DNA from: Piscinibacter gummiphilus
GTDB lineage: Bacteria; Pseudomonadota; Gammaproteobacteria; Burkholderiales; Burkholderiaceae_C
Reading direction: 5' to 3'
Assembly (NCBI RefSeq): GCF_002116905.1
Contig: NZ_CP015118.1
Location: 2,604,001-2,668,000, forward strand
DNA: 64,000 bases
The notes under the pieces were generated by a model. The model worked only from the letters and a program-made list of their open reading frames with translations. It ran no database searches and was not told the DNA's origin. The position numbers and the translations under genes are program-made. Position 1 is the first letter of the stretch. Each line of letters opens with the position of its first letter. This document shows positions 1-9,115 of this stretch, piece by piece.

Positions 1-3000
1 ACCTGGGCGGCGCTCAGCGCGGCGAACTGCACCGTGCCGAGGGCGTTGAGGTCGAGCGTCGTCAGGCTGGCGATCTGGCTGCTGCCCAGCGCGCTCACTT
101 GCGCGGTCGTCAGGGCGGCCATCTGGTCGGAGGTCAGTGCGCCGAGCTGGTCGTCGGTGAAGGCACGCAGCGAGGCCGGGGCCAGGGCGCGGAGGTCACC
201 CGACTCGATCTTGCCGATCTGGTCGGTGGTGAGGCCGGCGACCTGCGCGGTCGACAGCGCGGCGAACTGCGCCGAGCCGAGGGCCACGATGTGGTCGGTC
301 GTCAGCGCGGCGATGTCGGCCGAGTCGAGGCCGCGGACGGCGGCCACGCTCAGGGCGGCCACGTCGGCGGTTTCGAGCTTGCCGATCTGGCCGGCCGTCA
401 GGGCCGCGGCTTGCGCCGAGGTCAGCGAGGCGAACTGCGTGGCGGTCAGCGCGTTGAGGTCGTCGGTCGACAGGCCGGCGATCTGCGCGGTCGTCAGCGA
501 CGACACCTGCAGCGTGCTCAGCGCGCCGAGCTGGTCGGACGTCAGGGCACCCAGCTGGGCGTCGGTCAGGGCGCGGATCGCGCCGGTCGACAGGGCACGC
601 AGGTCGGCCGATTCGATCTTGGCGATCTGGTCGGTGGTCAGGCCCGCGACCTGGGCGGCCGTCAGCGAGGCGAACTGGGCGGAACCCAGGGCCACGATGT
701 GGTCGGTGGTCAGCACGGCGATGTCGGCCGAGTCGAGCGCCTTCACGTCCATCGCGGCGATGTCGGCGGTCTCGAGCTTGCCGAGCTGGCCGGCGGTCAG
801 CGCGGCGACTTGGGCCGTGGTCAGGGCGGCGAACTGGGCCGAGGTCAGCGCGTTCAGGTCATCGGTGGACAGGCCGGCGATCTGGGCCGTGCTCAGGCCG
901 GACACCTGGGCGTTGGTCAGCGAGCCGATCTGGTCGGAGGTCAGGGCACCCAGTTGCGCGTCGGTCAGCGAACGCAGCGAGGCCGGGCTCAGGGCACGCA
1001 GGTCCGAGGACTCGAGGTGCGCGATCTGGTCGGTCGTGAGGCCGGCCAGCTGGGCGGAGGACAGCGCGGCGAACTGGCCGGTGCCGAGGGCGTTGAGGTC
1101 GGCGGTGGACAGGCCGGCGATCTGGCTGCTGGACAGCGCGCTCACTTGCGCGGTGGTCAGCACACCGATCTGGTCGGACGTCAGCGCACCGAGTTGCGCG
1201 TCGGTGAAGGCGCGCAGCGCGGCGGTCGACAGGGCGCGCAGGTCACCCGACTCGATCTTGCCGATCTGGTCGGTGGTCAGGCCGGCGACCTGGGCGCTCG
1301 ACAGCACGGCGACCTGCGCCGAGGTCAGGGCGACGATCTGGTCGGTGGTCAGCAGGGCCACGTCTTCCGAGCCCAGGGCGCGGATGGCGCTCGGGTTCAG
1401 CGCGGCCAGGTCGGCCGTCTCCAGCTTGGCGATCTGCGTGCCGAGCAGGGCGGAGGTCTGGACCGAGGTCAGCGCGGCGAACTGCGAGGAGGTCAGCGCG
1501 TTGAGGTCGTCGGTCGAGAGGCCCGCGATTTGCGAGGTCGTCAGCGAAGACACCTGCAACGTGGTCAGCGAGCCGATCTGGTCGGAGGTCAGGGCGCCGA
1601 GTTGGGCGTCCGTGAGGGCGCGCAGCGCGGCCGGGGTCATCGCACGCAGGTCGGCCGATTCGATCTTGGCGATCTGGTCGGTCGTCAGGCCGGAGACCTG
1701 GGCCGCCGTCAGCGAGGCGAACTGGGCGGTGCCCAGGGCCACGATGTGGTCGGTGGTCAGCACGGCGATGTCGGCCGAGTCGAGCGCCTTGACGTCCATC
1801 GCGGCGATGTCCGCGGTTTCGAGCTTGCCGAGCTGGCCGGCGGTCAGCGCGGCGACCTGGGCGGAGCCGAGGGCGGCGAACTGGGCCGAGGACAGGGCGT
1901 TCAGGTCATCGGTCGAGAGGCCGGCGATCTGCGCGGTCGTGAGCGAGGTGACTTGTGCGTTCGTCAGCGAACCGATCTGGTCGGACGTCAGCGCACCCAG
2001 TTGCGCGTCGGTGAGGGCGCGCAGCGCGGCCGGCGTGAGGGCACGCAGGTCGGCCGATTCCAGGTGCGAGATCTGGTCGGTGGTGAGGCCCGCGACCTGC
2101 GCGGCGCTCAGGGCGGCGAACTGGTTCGTGCCGAGGGCGTTCAGGTCGGCCGTCGAGAGGCCGGCGATCTGGCTGCTGCTCAGCGCGCTCACTTGCGCGG
2201 TGGTCAGCACACCGATCTGGTCGGACGTCAGGGCACCGAGTTGCGCGTCGGTGAAGGCGCGCAGCGCGGCGGTCGACAGGGCACGCAGGTCGGCCGATTC
2301 GATCTTGCCGATCTGGTCGGTGGTGAGGCCGGCGACCTGGGCGCTCGACAGCACGGCGACTTGCGCCGAGGTCAGGGCGACGATCTGGTCGGTGGTCAGC
2401 AGGGCGACTTCGGCGGAACCCAGCGCACGGATGGCGGCGGCGTTCAGCGCGGCGAGGTCGGCCGTCTCCAGCTTGGCGATCTGGCCGGCGGTCAGCGCAC
2501 CGGCCTGGTCGGCGGTCAGCGCGGCGAACTGGGCCGACGACAGCGCGTTCAGGTCATCGGTGGACAGGCCGGCGATCTGCGACGTGGTCAGCGACGCCAC
2601 TTGCGCGGTCGTCAGCGAACCCATCTGGTCGGAGGTCAGGGCGCCGAGTTGGGCGTCCGTGAGGGCGCGCAGCGCGGCCGGGGTCATCGCACGCAGGTCG
2701 GACGATTCGATCTTGGCGATCTGGTCGGTCGTCAGGCCGGCGACTTGTGCGGCCGTCAGCGAGGCGAACTGGGCGGTGCCCAGGGCCACGATGTGGTCGG
2801 TGGTCAGCACGGCGATGTCGGCCGAGTCGAGCGCCTTGACGTCCATCGCGGCGATGTCGGCGGTCTCGAGCTTGCCGAGCTGGCCGGCGGTCAGCGAACC
2901 CACTTGCGCCGAGGTCAGCGCGGCGAACTGGGCCGAGGTCAGGGCGTTCAGGTCATCGGTCGAGAGGCCGGCCACTTGCGACGTGGTCAGCGAGGCGACT

Positions 3001-6000
3001 TGCGCGTTCGTCAGCGAGCCGACCTGGTCGGAGGTGAGGGCACCCAGCTGGGCGTCCGTCAGGGCGCGCAGCGCGGCCGGCGTGAGGGCACGCAGGTCGG
3101 CCGATTCGAGCTTGCTGATCTGGTCGGTGGTGAGGCCCGCCACCTGTGCCGAGGTCAGCGCGGCGAAGTGCGCGGTGGAGAGGGCGTTCAGGTCACCGGT
3201 GGTCAGGCCGGCGATCTGGCCGCTGCTCAGCGCGTTCACCTGCGCCGTGGTCAGCACCGACATCTGGTCGGAGGTCAGCGCGCCGAGCTGGGCGTCCGTG
3301 AGGGCGCGCACGGCGGCGGTGGACAGGGCACGCAGGTCGGCCGATTCGATCTTGCCGATCTGGTCGGTCGTCAGGCCGGCGACTTGGGCGGCCGACAGCG
3401 CGGCGACCTGGGCGGTGCCGAGGGCGACGATCTGGTCGGTGGTCAGCGCGGCGATGTCGTCCGAGCTCAGGCCGCGGACGGCGGCGGCGGTCAGCGCGGC
3501 GACGTCGGCGGTCTCGAGCTTGCCGATCTGGGCGGTGGTCATCGCGTCGACCTGGGCCGAGCTCAGGGCGGCGAACTGCACCGAGGTGAGGGCGTTCAGG
3601 TCGTTGGTGGCGAGGCCGGCGATCTGCGAGGTCGTCAGGCCGGCGACCTGGGCGTTGGTCAGCGCGGCGAACTGGTCGGAGGTCAGGGCGCCGAGCTGGG
3701 CGTCGGTCAGGCCGCGCAGGGCGTTGACGGACAGGGCGCGGATGTCACCCGTCTCGATCGCGGCGATCTGGTCGGACGTCAGCGAGGCCAGCTGGGCGCT
3801 GTTGAGCGCGGCGATCTGGGCCGAGGTCAGCGCGACGATGTCGGCGGTGGACAGGCCGGAGAGCTGGTTCGGGTTCGTGGCCAGCGAGGCGATCTGGGCC
3901 GAGGTCAGCGAGGCCAGCTGGTCGCTGGTCATCGCGGCGACCTGGTCGGAGGTCAGCGTGCGCAGCGTCGCAGTGGACAGGGCGCGCAGGTCACCCGATT
4001 CGATCTTGGCGATCTGGTCGCTGGTGAGGCCGGCGACCTGGGCGCTCGTGAGGGCGGCGAACTGGGCCGAGGTCAGCGCGACGATCTGGTCGGTGGTCAG
4101 CACGGCCACGTCTTCCGAACCCAGGGCACGCAGCGCGTTCGGGTTCAGGGCGGCGAGGTCGGCCGTTTCGAGCTTGGCGATCTGCGTGCCGAGCAGGGCG
4201 GCGGTCTGCACCGAGGTCAGCGCGGCGAACTGCGTGGCGGTCAGCGCGTTGAGGTCATCGGTCGACAGGCCGGCGATCTGCGACGTGGTCAGCGACGCCA
4301 CTTGCGCGGTCGTCAGCGAACCGATCTGGTCGGAGGTCAGGGCACCGAGCTGGGCGTCGGTCAGGGCGCGCAGCGCGGCCGGGGTCATCGCACGCAGGTC
4401 GGCCGATTCGATCTTCGTGATCTGGTCGGTCGTCAGGCCGGCGACTTGCGCGGCGGTCAGCGAGGCGAACTGGGCGGTGCCCAGGGCCACGATGTGGTCG
4501 GTGGTCAGCACGGCGATGTCGGCCGAGTCGAGCGCCTTGACGTCCATCGCGGCGATGTCGGCGGTTTCGAGCTTGCCGAGCTGGCCGGCGGTCAGCGAAG
4601 CGACCTGGGCGGAGCCGAGGGCGGCGAACTGGGCCGAGGACAGGGCGTTCAGGTCATCGGTCGAGAGGCCGGCGATCTGCGAGGTCGTCAGCGACGAGAC
4701 TTGCGCGTTCGTCAGCGCGCCCATCTGGTCGGAGGTCAGGGCACCCAGCTGGGCGTCCGTCAGGGCGCGCAGCGCGGCCGGCGTGAGGGCACGCAGGTCG
4801 GCGGATTCGAGGTGGGCGATCTGGTCGGTGGTGAGGCCCGCGACCTGCGCCGCGCTCAGCGAGGCGAACTGGCCGGTGCCGAGGGCGTTGAGGTCGGCGG
4901 TCGACAGGCCGGCGATCTGGCTGCTGCTCAGGGCGCTCACTTGCGCGGTGGTCAGCACGCCGATCTGGTCGGAGGTCAGGGCACCCAGCTGCGCGTCGGT
5001 CAGGGCGCGGATCGCGCCGGTCGACAGGGCACGCAGGTCGGCGGATTCGATCTTGCCGATCTGGTCGGTGGTCAGGCCGGCGACCTGGGCGCTCGACAGC
5101 ACGGCGACTTGAGCGGCCGTCAGGGCGACGATCTGGTCGGTGGTCAGCAGCGCGATGTCTTCCGAACCCAGGGCGCGCACGGCGGCCGGGCTCAGGGCGG
5201 CGATGTCGGCGGTCTCGAGCTTGGCGATCTGGCCCGCCGTCAGCGCGCCGGCCTGGTCGGCGGTCAGCGCGGCGAACTGGGCGGTGCCGAGGGCGTTCAG
5301 GTCATCGGTCGAGAGGCCGGCGATCTGCGAGGTGGACAGGCCGGCCACCTGGGCGGTGGTCAGCGAACCGATCTGGTCGGAGGTCAGGGCGCCGAGCTGC
5401 GCGTCGGTCAGCGCGCGCAGCGCGGCCGGGGTCATGGCGCGCAGGTCGGACGACTCGATCTTGGCGATCTGGTCGGTCGTGAGGCCGGCGACTTGCGCGG
5501 CGGTCAGCGAGGCGAACTGGGCGGTGCCCAGGGCCGTGATGTGGTCGGTCGTCAGCACGGCGATGTCGGCCGAGTCGAGGGCCTTCACGTCCATCGCGGC
5601 GATGTCGGCGGTCTCGAGCTTGCCGAGCTGGCCGGCGGTGAGCGAGCCCACTTGCGCGGACGTCAGCGCGGCGAACTGGGCCGTGCCGAGGGCGTTCAGG
5701 TCATCGGTCGAGAGGCCGGCGATCTGCGAGGTCGTGAGCGACGAGACCTGGGCGTTCGTCAGCGAACCGACCTGGTCGGAGGTCAGGGCACCCAGCTGGG
5801 CGTCCGTCAGGGCGCGCAGCGCGGCCGGCGTGAGGGCACGCAGGTCGGCCGATTCGAGCTTGCTGATCTGGTCGGTGGTGAGGCCGGCCACCTGCGCGGC
5901 GCTCAGCGCGGCGAACTGGCCGGTGCCGAGGGCGTTGAGGTCGGCGGTCGACAGGCCGGCGATCTGGCTGCTGCTCAGCGAGGCGACCTGGCCGGTCGTC

Positions 6001-8150
6001 AGGGCGCCGAACTGGTCGGAGGTCAGGGCACCGAGCTGGTCGTCGGTCAGCGCACGCAGCGCGGCGGTGGAGAGGGCACGCAGGTCACCCGATTCGATCT
6101 TGCCGATCTGGTCGGTGGTGAGGCCGGCGACTTGTGCGCTCGACAGCACGGCGACTTGCGCCGAGGTCAGGGCGACGATCTGGTCGGTGGTCAGCAGGGC
6201 GACGTCTTCCGAACCCAGCGAGCGGATCGCGTTCGGGCTCAGCGCGGCGAGGTCGGCCGTTTCGAGCTTGGCGATCTGGCCGCCGGTCAGCGCGGCGACC
6301 TGGGCCGAGGTCAGCGAGGCGAACTGGGCGGCGGTCAGCGCGTTGAGGTCGTCGGTCGACAGGCCGGCGATCTGCGAGGTGGACAGGCCGGACACCTGGG
6401 CGGTGGTCAGCGAGCCGATCTGGTCGGACGTCAGGGCACCGAGTTGCGCGTCGGTCAGGGCGCGCAGCGCGGCCGGGGTCATGGCACGCAGGTCGGCGGA
6501 CTCGATCTTGGCGATCTGGTCGGTGGTCAGGCCGGCCACCTGGGCGGCGGTCAGCGAGGCGAACTGGGCGGTGCCGAGGGCCACGATGTGGTCGGTCGTC
6601 AGCACGGCGATGTCGGCCGAGTCGAGGGCCTTCACGTCCATCGCGGCGAGGTCGGCGGTCTCGAGCTTGCCGAGCTGGCCGGCGGTGAGCGAACCCACCT
6701 GGGCCGAGGTCAGCGCGGCGAACTGGGCCGAGGTCAGCGCGTTCAGGTCATCGGTGGACAGGCCGGAGACCTGGGCGGTGCTCAGCGCGGCGACTTGCGC
6801 GTTCGTCAGCGAGCCGACCTGGTCGGAGGTCAGGGCGCCGAGTTGGGCGTCGGTCAGGGCACGCAGCGCGGCCGGCGTGAGGGCGCGCAGGTCGGCGGAT
6901 TCGAGGTGCGAGATCTGGTCGGTGGTCAGTCCGGCCACTTGCGCCGAGGTCAGCGCGGCGAACTGGCCGGTGCCGAGGGCGTTGAGGTCGGCGGTGGACA
7001 GGCCGGCGATCTGGCTGCTGCTCAGCGAGGCGACCTGGCCGGTCGTCAGCACGCCGATCTGGTCGGAGGTCAGGGCACCCAGCTGGGCGTCGGTCAGCGC
7101 GCGCAGGGCGGCGGTGGACAGGGCGCGGAGGTCGGCGGTCTCGATCTTGCCGATCTGGTCGGTGGTGAGGCCGGCGACTTGCGCGCTCGACAGCACGGCA
7201 ACTTGCGCCGAGGTGAGGGCGGCGATCTGGTCGGTGCTCAGCAGCGCGATGTCGTCGGAGCCCAGCGTGCGGATGGCGGCCGGGGTCAGCGTGGCGAGGT
7301 CGGCCGTCTCGAGCTTGGCGATCTGGCCGGCGGTCAGCGCCGAGGCCTGGTCGGAGGTGAGGGCGGCGAACTGGGCGGAGCTCAGCGCGTTCAGGTCATC
7401 GGTGGAGAGACCGGCGATCTGCGCGGTGGTCAGCGAGGCGACCTGCGCGTTGCTCAGCGAGGCGATCTGTTCGGAGTTCAGGGCACCCAGCTGCGCGTCG
7501 GTCAGCGCACGCAGCGCGCCGGAGGACAGGGCGCGCAGGTCGGCGGAGTCGAGCTTGGCGATCTGGTCGGTCGTGAGGCCTGCGACCTGCGAGGCGGTCA
7601 GCGCGTTGATCTGGGCGGTGCCCAGCGCGTTGATGTGGTCGGTGGTCAGCAGGGCGATGTCGGCGGAGTCGAAGGCCTTGATGGCGGCGACGTTCAGCGC
7701 GGCGAGGTCGGCCGTCTCGAGCTTGGCGATCTGGCCGGCGGTCAGCGCCGCGGCCTGCGCCGAGGTCAGCGCGGCGAACTGCGTCGGGGTGAACGCGTTC
7801 AGGTCGTCGGTAGACAGGCTCGCGATCTGCGCGGTGGTCAGCGCGGCGACTTGCGCCGTGGTGAGCGAGCCGAGCTGGTCGCTCGTCATCACGGAGAGCT
7901 GGTCGGTCGTCAGGGCCTTGACCGTCGCGGCGCCGAGCATGCGCAGGTCACGCGTCTCGATGGCGGCGATGACCGACGTGTTGATCGCGAAGATCGAGGC
8001 GGCCGGGATCGCGGCGAACTGCGCGGTGGTCAGCGCGGCGATCTGGTCGGAGCTGAACGCGGCCCAGTCTTCGGTCCCGAATCCTGCGATCGAGCGAGTC
8101 GACAACCCGGCGATCTGGGTCGTGTTCAGCGAGGTGATGATGGAAGCCAT
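1..8150 (-). CDS. Giant octapeptide-repeat protein, C-terminus beyond the window
   Basis: This minus-strand frame stays open from an ATG at 8150 to the window edge, giving at least 2716 codons. An AAGGA motif lies seven bases before the ATG. About 40 less regular residues (starting MASIITSLNTTQIAG, with the only Trp I noticed) lead into octads of consensus L-T/S-x-x-Q/D-I/V/L-x-A/G. I saw no cysteine in the parts I translated. No signal peptide or membrane segment is visible, so any secretion signal would have to be C-terminal, outside the window. Differences between repeat copies fall mostly at third positions of this frame (CTG/CTC, ACC/ACG), which supports this strand. The T-x-x-Q/D pattern resembles a helix-capping box, so each octad may be a short helix; a solenoid is the alternative. 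Function is unknown; a very large surface or secreted protein is a guess. Confidence 0.85.
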   Translation of the reverse strand, partial: MASIITSLNTTQIAGLSTRSIAGFGTEDWAAFSSDQIAALTTAQFAAIPAASIFAINTSVIAAIETRDLRMLGAATVKALTTDQLSVMTSDQLGSLTTAQVAALTTAQIASLSTDDLNAFTPTQFAALTSAQAAALTAGQIAKLETADLAALNVAAIKAFDSADIALLTTDHINALGTAQINALTASQVAGLTTDQIAKLDSADLRALSSGALRALTDAQLGALNSEQIASLSNAQVASLTTAQIAGLSTDDLNALSSAQFAALTSDQASALTAGQIAKLETADLATLTPAAIRTLGSDDIALLSTDQIAALTSAQVAVLSSAQVAGLTTDQIGKIETADLRALSTAALRALTDAQLGALTSDQIGVLTTGQVASLSSSQIAGLSTADLNALGTGQFAALTSAQVAGLTTDQISHLESADLRALTPAALRALTDAQLGALTSDQVGSLTNAQVAALSTAQVSGLSTDDLNALTSAQFAALTSAQVGSLTAGQLGKLETADLAAMDVKALDSADIAVLTTDHIVALGTAQFASLTAAQVAGLTTDQIAKIESADLRAMTPAALRALTDAQLGALTSDQIGSLTTAQVSGLSTSQIAGLSTDDLNALTAAQFASLTSAQVAALTGGQIAKLETADLAALSPNAIRSLGSEDVALLTTDQIVALTSAQVAVLSSAQVAGLTTDQIGKIESGDLRALSTAALRALTDDQLGALTSDQFGALTTGQVASLSSSQIAGLSTADLNALGTGQFAALSAAQVAGLTTDQISKLESADLRALTPAALRALTDAQLGALTSDQVGSLTNAQVSSLTTSQIAGLSTDDLNALGTAQFAALTSAQVGSLTAGQLGKLETADIAAMDVKALDSADIAVLTTDHITALGTAQFASLTAAQVAGLTTDQIAKIESSDLRAMTPAALRALTDAQLGALTSDQIGSLTTAQVAGLSTSQIAGLSTDDLNALGTAQFAALTADQAGALTAGQIAKLETADIAALSPAAVRALGSEDIALLTTDQIVALTAAQVAVLSSAQVAGLTTDQIGKIESADLRALSTGAIRALTDAQLGALTSDQIGVLTTAQVSALSSSQIAGLSTADLNALGTGQFASLSAAQVAGLTTDQIAHLESADLRALTPAALRALTDAQLGALTSDQMGALTNAQVSSLTTSQIAGLSTDDLNALSSAQFAALGSAQVASLTAGQLGKLETADIAAMDVKALDSADIAVLTTDHIVALGTAQFASLTAAQVAGLTTDQITKIESADLRAMTPAALRALTDAQLGALTSDQIGSLTTAQVASLTTSQIAGLSTDDLNALTATQFAALTSVQTAALLGTQIAKLETADLAALNPNALRALGSEDVAVLTTDQIVALTSAQFAALTSAQVAGLTSDQIAKIESGDLRALSTATLRTLTSDQVAAMTSDQLASLTSAQIASLATNPNQLSGLSTADIVALTSAQIAALNSAQLASLTSDQIAAIETGDIRALSVNALRGLTDAQLGALTSDQFAALTNAQVAGLTTSQIAGLATNDLNALTSVQFAALSSAQVDAMTTAQIGKLETADVAALTAAAVRGLSSDDIAALTTDQIVALGTAQVAALSAAQVAGLTTDQIGKIESADLRALSTAAVRALTDAQLGALTSDQMSVLTTAQVNALSSGQIAGLTTGDLNALSTAHFAALTSAQVAGLTTDQISKLESADLRALTPAALRALTDAQLGALTSDQVGSLTNAQVASLTTSQVAGLSTDDLNALTSAQFAALTSAQVGSLTAGQLGKLETADIAAMDVKALDSADIAVLTTDHIVALGTAQFASLTAAQVAGLTTDQIAKIESSDLRAMTPAALRALTDAQLGALTSDQMGSLTTAQVASLTTSQIAGLSTDDLNALSSAQFAALTADQAGALTAGQIAKLETADLAALNAAAIRALGSAEVALLTTDQIVALTSAQVAVLSSAQVAGLTTDQIGKIESADLRALSTAALRAFTDAQLGALTSDQIGVLTTAQVSALSSSQIAGLSTADLNALGTNQFAALSAAQVAGLTTDQISHLESADLRALTPAALRALTDAQLGALTSDQIGSLTNAQVTSLTTAQIAGLSTDDLNALSSAQFAALGSAQVAALTAGQLGKLETADIAAMDVKALDSADIAVLTTDHIVALGTAQFASLTAAQVSGLTTDQIAKIESADLRAMTPAALRALTDAQLGALTSDQIGSLTTLQVSSLTTSQIAGLSTDDLNALTSSQFAALTSVQTSALLGTQIAKLETADLAALNPSAIRALGSEDVALLTTDQIVALTSAQVAVLSSAQVAGLTTDQIGKIESGDLRALSTAALRAFTDAQLGALTSDQIGVLTTAQVSALSSSQIAGLSTADLNALGTGQFAALSSAQLAGLTTDQIAHLESSDLRALSPASLRSLTDAQLGALTSDQIGSLTNAQVSGLSTAQIAGLSTDDLNALTSAQFAALTTAQVAALTAGQLGKLETADIAAMDVKALDSADIAVLTTDHIVALGSAQFASLTAAQVAGLTTDQIAKIESADLRALSTGAIRALTDAQLGALTSDQLGALSTLQVSSLTTAQIAGLSTDDLNALTATQFASLTSAQAAALTAGQIGKLETADVAALSVAAVRGLDSADIAALTTDHIVALGSAQFAALSTAQVAGLTTDQIGKIESGDLRALAPASLRAFTDDQLGALTSDQMAALTTAQVSALGSSQIASLTTLDLNALGTVQFAALSAAQ
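207..7142 (-). repeat. Tandem array of 1047-bp super-repeats built from 24-bp units
   Basis: An anchor starting GATCTTGCCGATCTGG recurs at 207, 1254, 2301, 3348, 5049, 6096 and 7143. The spacing is exactly 1047 bp except for one interval of 1701 bp. Each 1047-bp copy has sub-blocks of 408, 399 and 240 bp: 17 octads, 16 octads plus one 5-residue unit (MDVKA), and 10 octads. The 1701-bp interval holds an extra 654-bp copy (3348-4001) with a 408-bp block and a variant 246-bp block. Copies are very similar: 76 bases starting at 741 differ at about five positions from those starting at 1788. The array continues past the left edge and becomes irregular toward the start of the gene. Confidence 0.9.
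3756..4001 (-). repeat. Variant 246-bp block with a 10-residue unit
   Basis: This block replaces the usual 399- plus 240-bp pair in the truncated super-repeat. It has nine octads and one ten-residue unit, LATNPNQLSG, at 3855-3884. Its neighbouring units (for example LSTADIVA and MTSDQLAS) are also less like the consensus than elsewhere. It may be an older unit that escaped homogenisation or a structural break in the repeat domain. Confidence 0.8.
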
Positions 8151-8237
8151 GTGGGTCCTTGTTCCGACGGTGCGACGGTCGCGTGTTTCGGGCTGAGCGT
8201 TGTTCGATCAGGGCGCAGGTCGGCATCGACCGCTCCC

Positions 8238-8250
8238 ATTCCGTCGGAAT
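8238..8250. promoter_or_regulatory. 13-bp palindrome upstream of the giant repeat gene
   Basis: ATTCCGTCGGAAT is a perfect inverted repeat with one central base, about 90 bases before the start of the giant repeat gene and in the divergent gap shared with the esterase gene at 8437. It could be an operator or a small hairpin in the leader. I could not place convincing -35 and -10 boxes for either gene. Confidence 0.4.
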
Positions 8251-8436
8251 ATCGGTGCAGACCCTCTTGGCCTTAAGGTGGAAATGAGGTGTCGATCCGG
8301 ACATATTTCGTGAATTCAGTCGCGTGGATCTGGCGGGTGCGGACGGAAGTCACGCTTTTCGGGGAACCTTTGCGAAAAGGGCGGCCCGGGGGTTTCGGGT
8401 AAATTGCGTCGGTTCACGTTTCCAGACGCTTCCACC

Positions 8437-9105
8437 ATGTCTTCCCTCGAAATCCTCGAATACGAAACCGGCCCGAACCCGGTCGCCGCGATCATCGTGA
8501 TGCACGGCCTCGGCGCCGACGGCCGCGATTTCGAATCCTTCGTCGACGAGCTCAAGCTCGATGCCGTCGGGCCCGTGCGCTTCCTGTTCCCCAACGCACC
8601 GCAGATCCCGGTCACGGTGAACGGCGGCTACGTGATGCGGGCCTGGTACGACATCCTCGGCACCGACCTCGCCCGGCGCGAGGACGAGGGCGGCCTGCGC
8701 CAGTCGCGCGTGCTGATCGACGCGCTGATCCGCCGCGAGCGCGAACGCGGCATCCCCGCCAACCGCATCGTGCTGTCGGGCTTCTCGCAGGGCTGCGCCA
8801 TGACGCTGATGGTGGGCCTGCGCCACCCCGAGCGCCTCGCGGGCCTGGCCGGCCTGTCCGGCTACCTGCCGCTGGCCGACAAGACCGAGGCCGAGCTGAG
8901 CCCGGCCAACCGCGACGTGCCCATCTTCCTCGTGCACGGCCGGCAGGACCCGGTGATCCCGCTCGCCCGCGCGGTCGCCTCGCGCGACGCGCTGCTCGCG
9001 CTCGGCTACGACATCGAGTGGCACGACTACCCGATGCCGCACTCGGTGTGCCTGGAAGAGGTGGCCCACCTCAACCGCTGGCTGCTCGACGTGCTGGCCC
9101 GGTGA
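8437..9105 (+). CDS. Carboxylesterase/lysophospholipase-type alpha/beta hydrolase
   Basis: The product is a 222-residue cytosolic serine hydrolase of the dienelactone hydrolase-like esterase family (Abhydrolase_2), which hydrolyses short acyl or lysophospholipid esters. The triad is visible: Ser117 in GFSQG, Asp171 in HGRQDP and His202 in PMPHS. An early HGLGADG segment fits the oxyanion loop. I chose the ATG at 8437; a TTG at 8404 would add 11 residues that do not fit the family start. The gene ends ten bases before sbcB and probably shares its transcript. The natural substrate cannot be told from sequence. Confidence 0.85.
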   Translation: MSSLEILEYETGPNPVAAIIVMHGLGADGRDFESFVDELKLDAVGPVRFLFPNAPQIPVTVNGGYVMRAWYDILGTDLARREDEGGLRQSRVLIDALIRRERERGIPANRIVLSGFSQGCAMTLMVGLRHPERLAGLAGLSGYLPLADKTEAELSPANRDVPIFLVHGRQDPVIPLARAVASRDALLALGYDIEWHDYPMPHSVCLEEVAHLNRWLLDVLAR

Positions 9106-9115
9106 ACGCGCGGCC

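Noticed and set aside
1..8150. CRISPR array or satellite DNA
   Set aside because: There are no unique spacers between constant repeats; every unit is a coding variant of the same octad and the minus frame is intact.
1..8150. TAL-effector-like repeats, suggested by LTxxQ at unit starts
   Set aside because: TAL repeats are 33-35 residues with a variable di-residue; here the unit is eight residues and no longer TAL motif appears.
34..8276. Plus-strand open frames of 1692, 2725 and 1018 codons across the repeat region
   Set aside because: Because the repeat unit is 24 bp, a frame without a stop in one unit stays open throughout. Their translations are low-complexity W/R/S or G/R/Q mixtures. Copy-to-copy changes are mostly silent in the minus frame but not in these frames, and only the minus frame has a good ribosome site.
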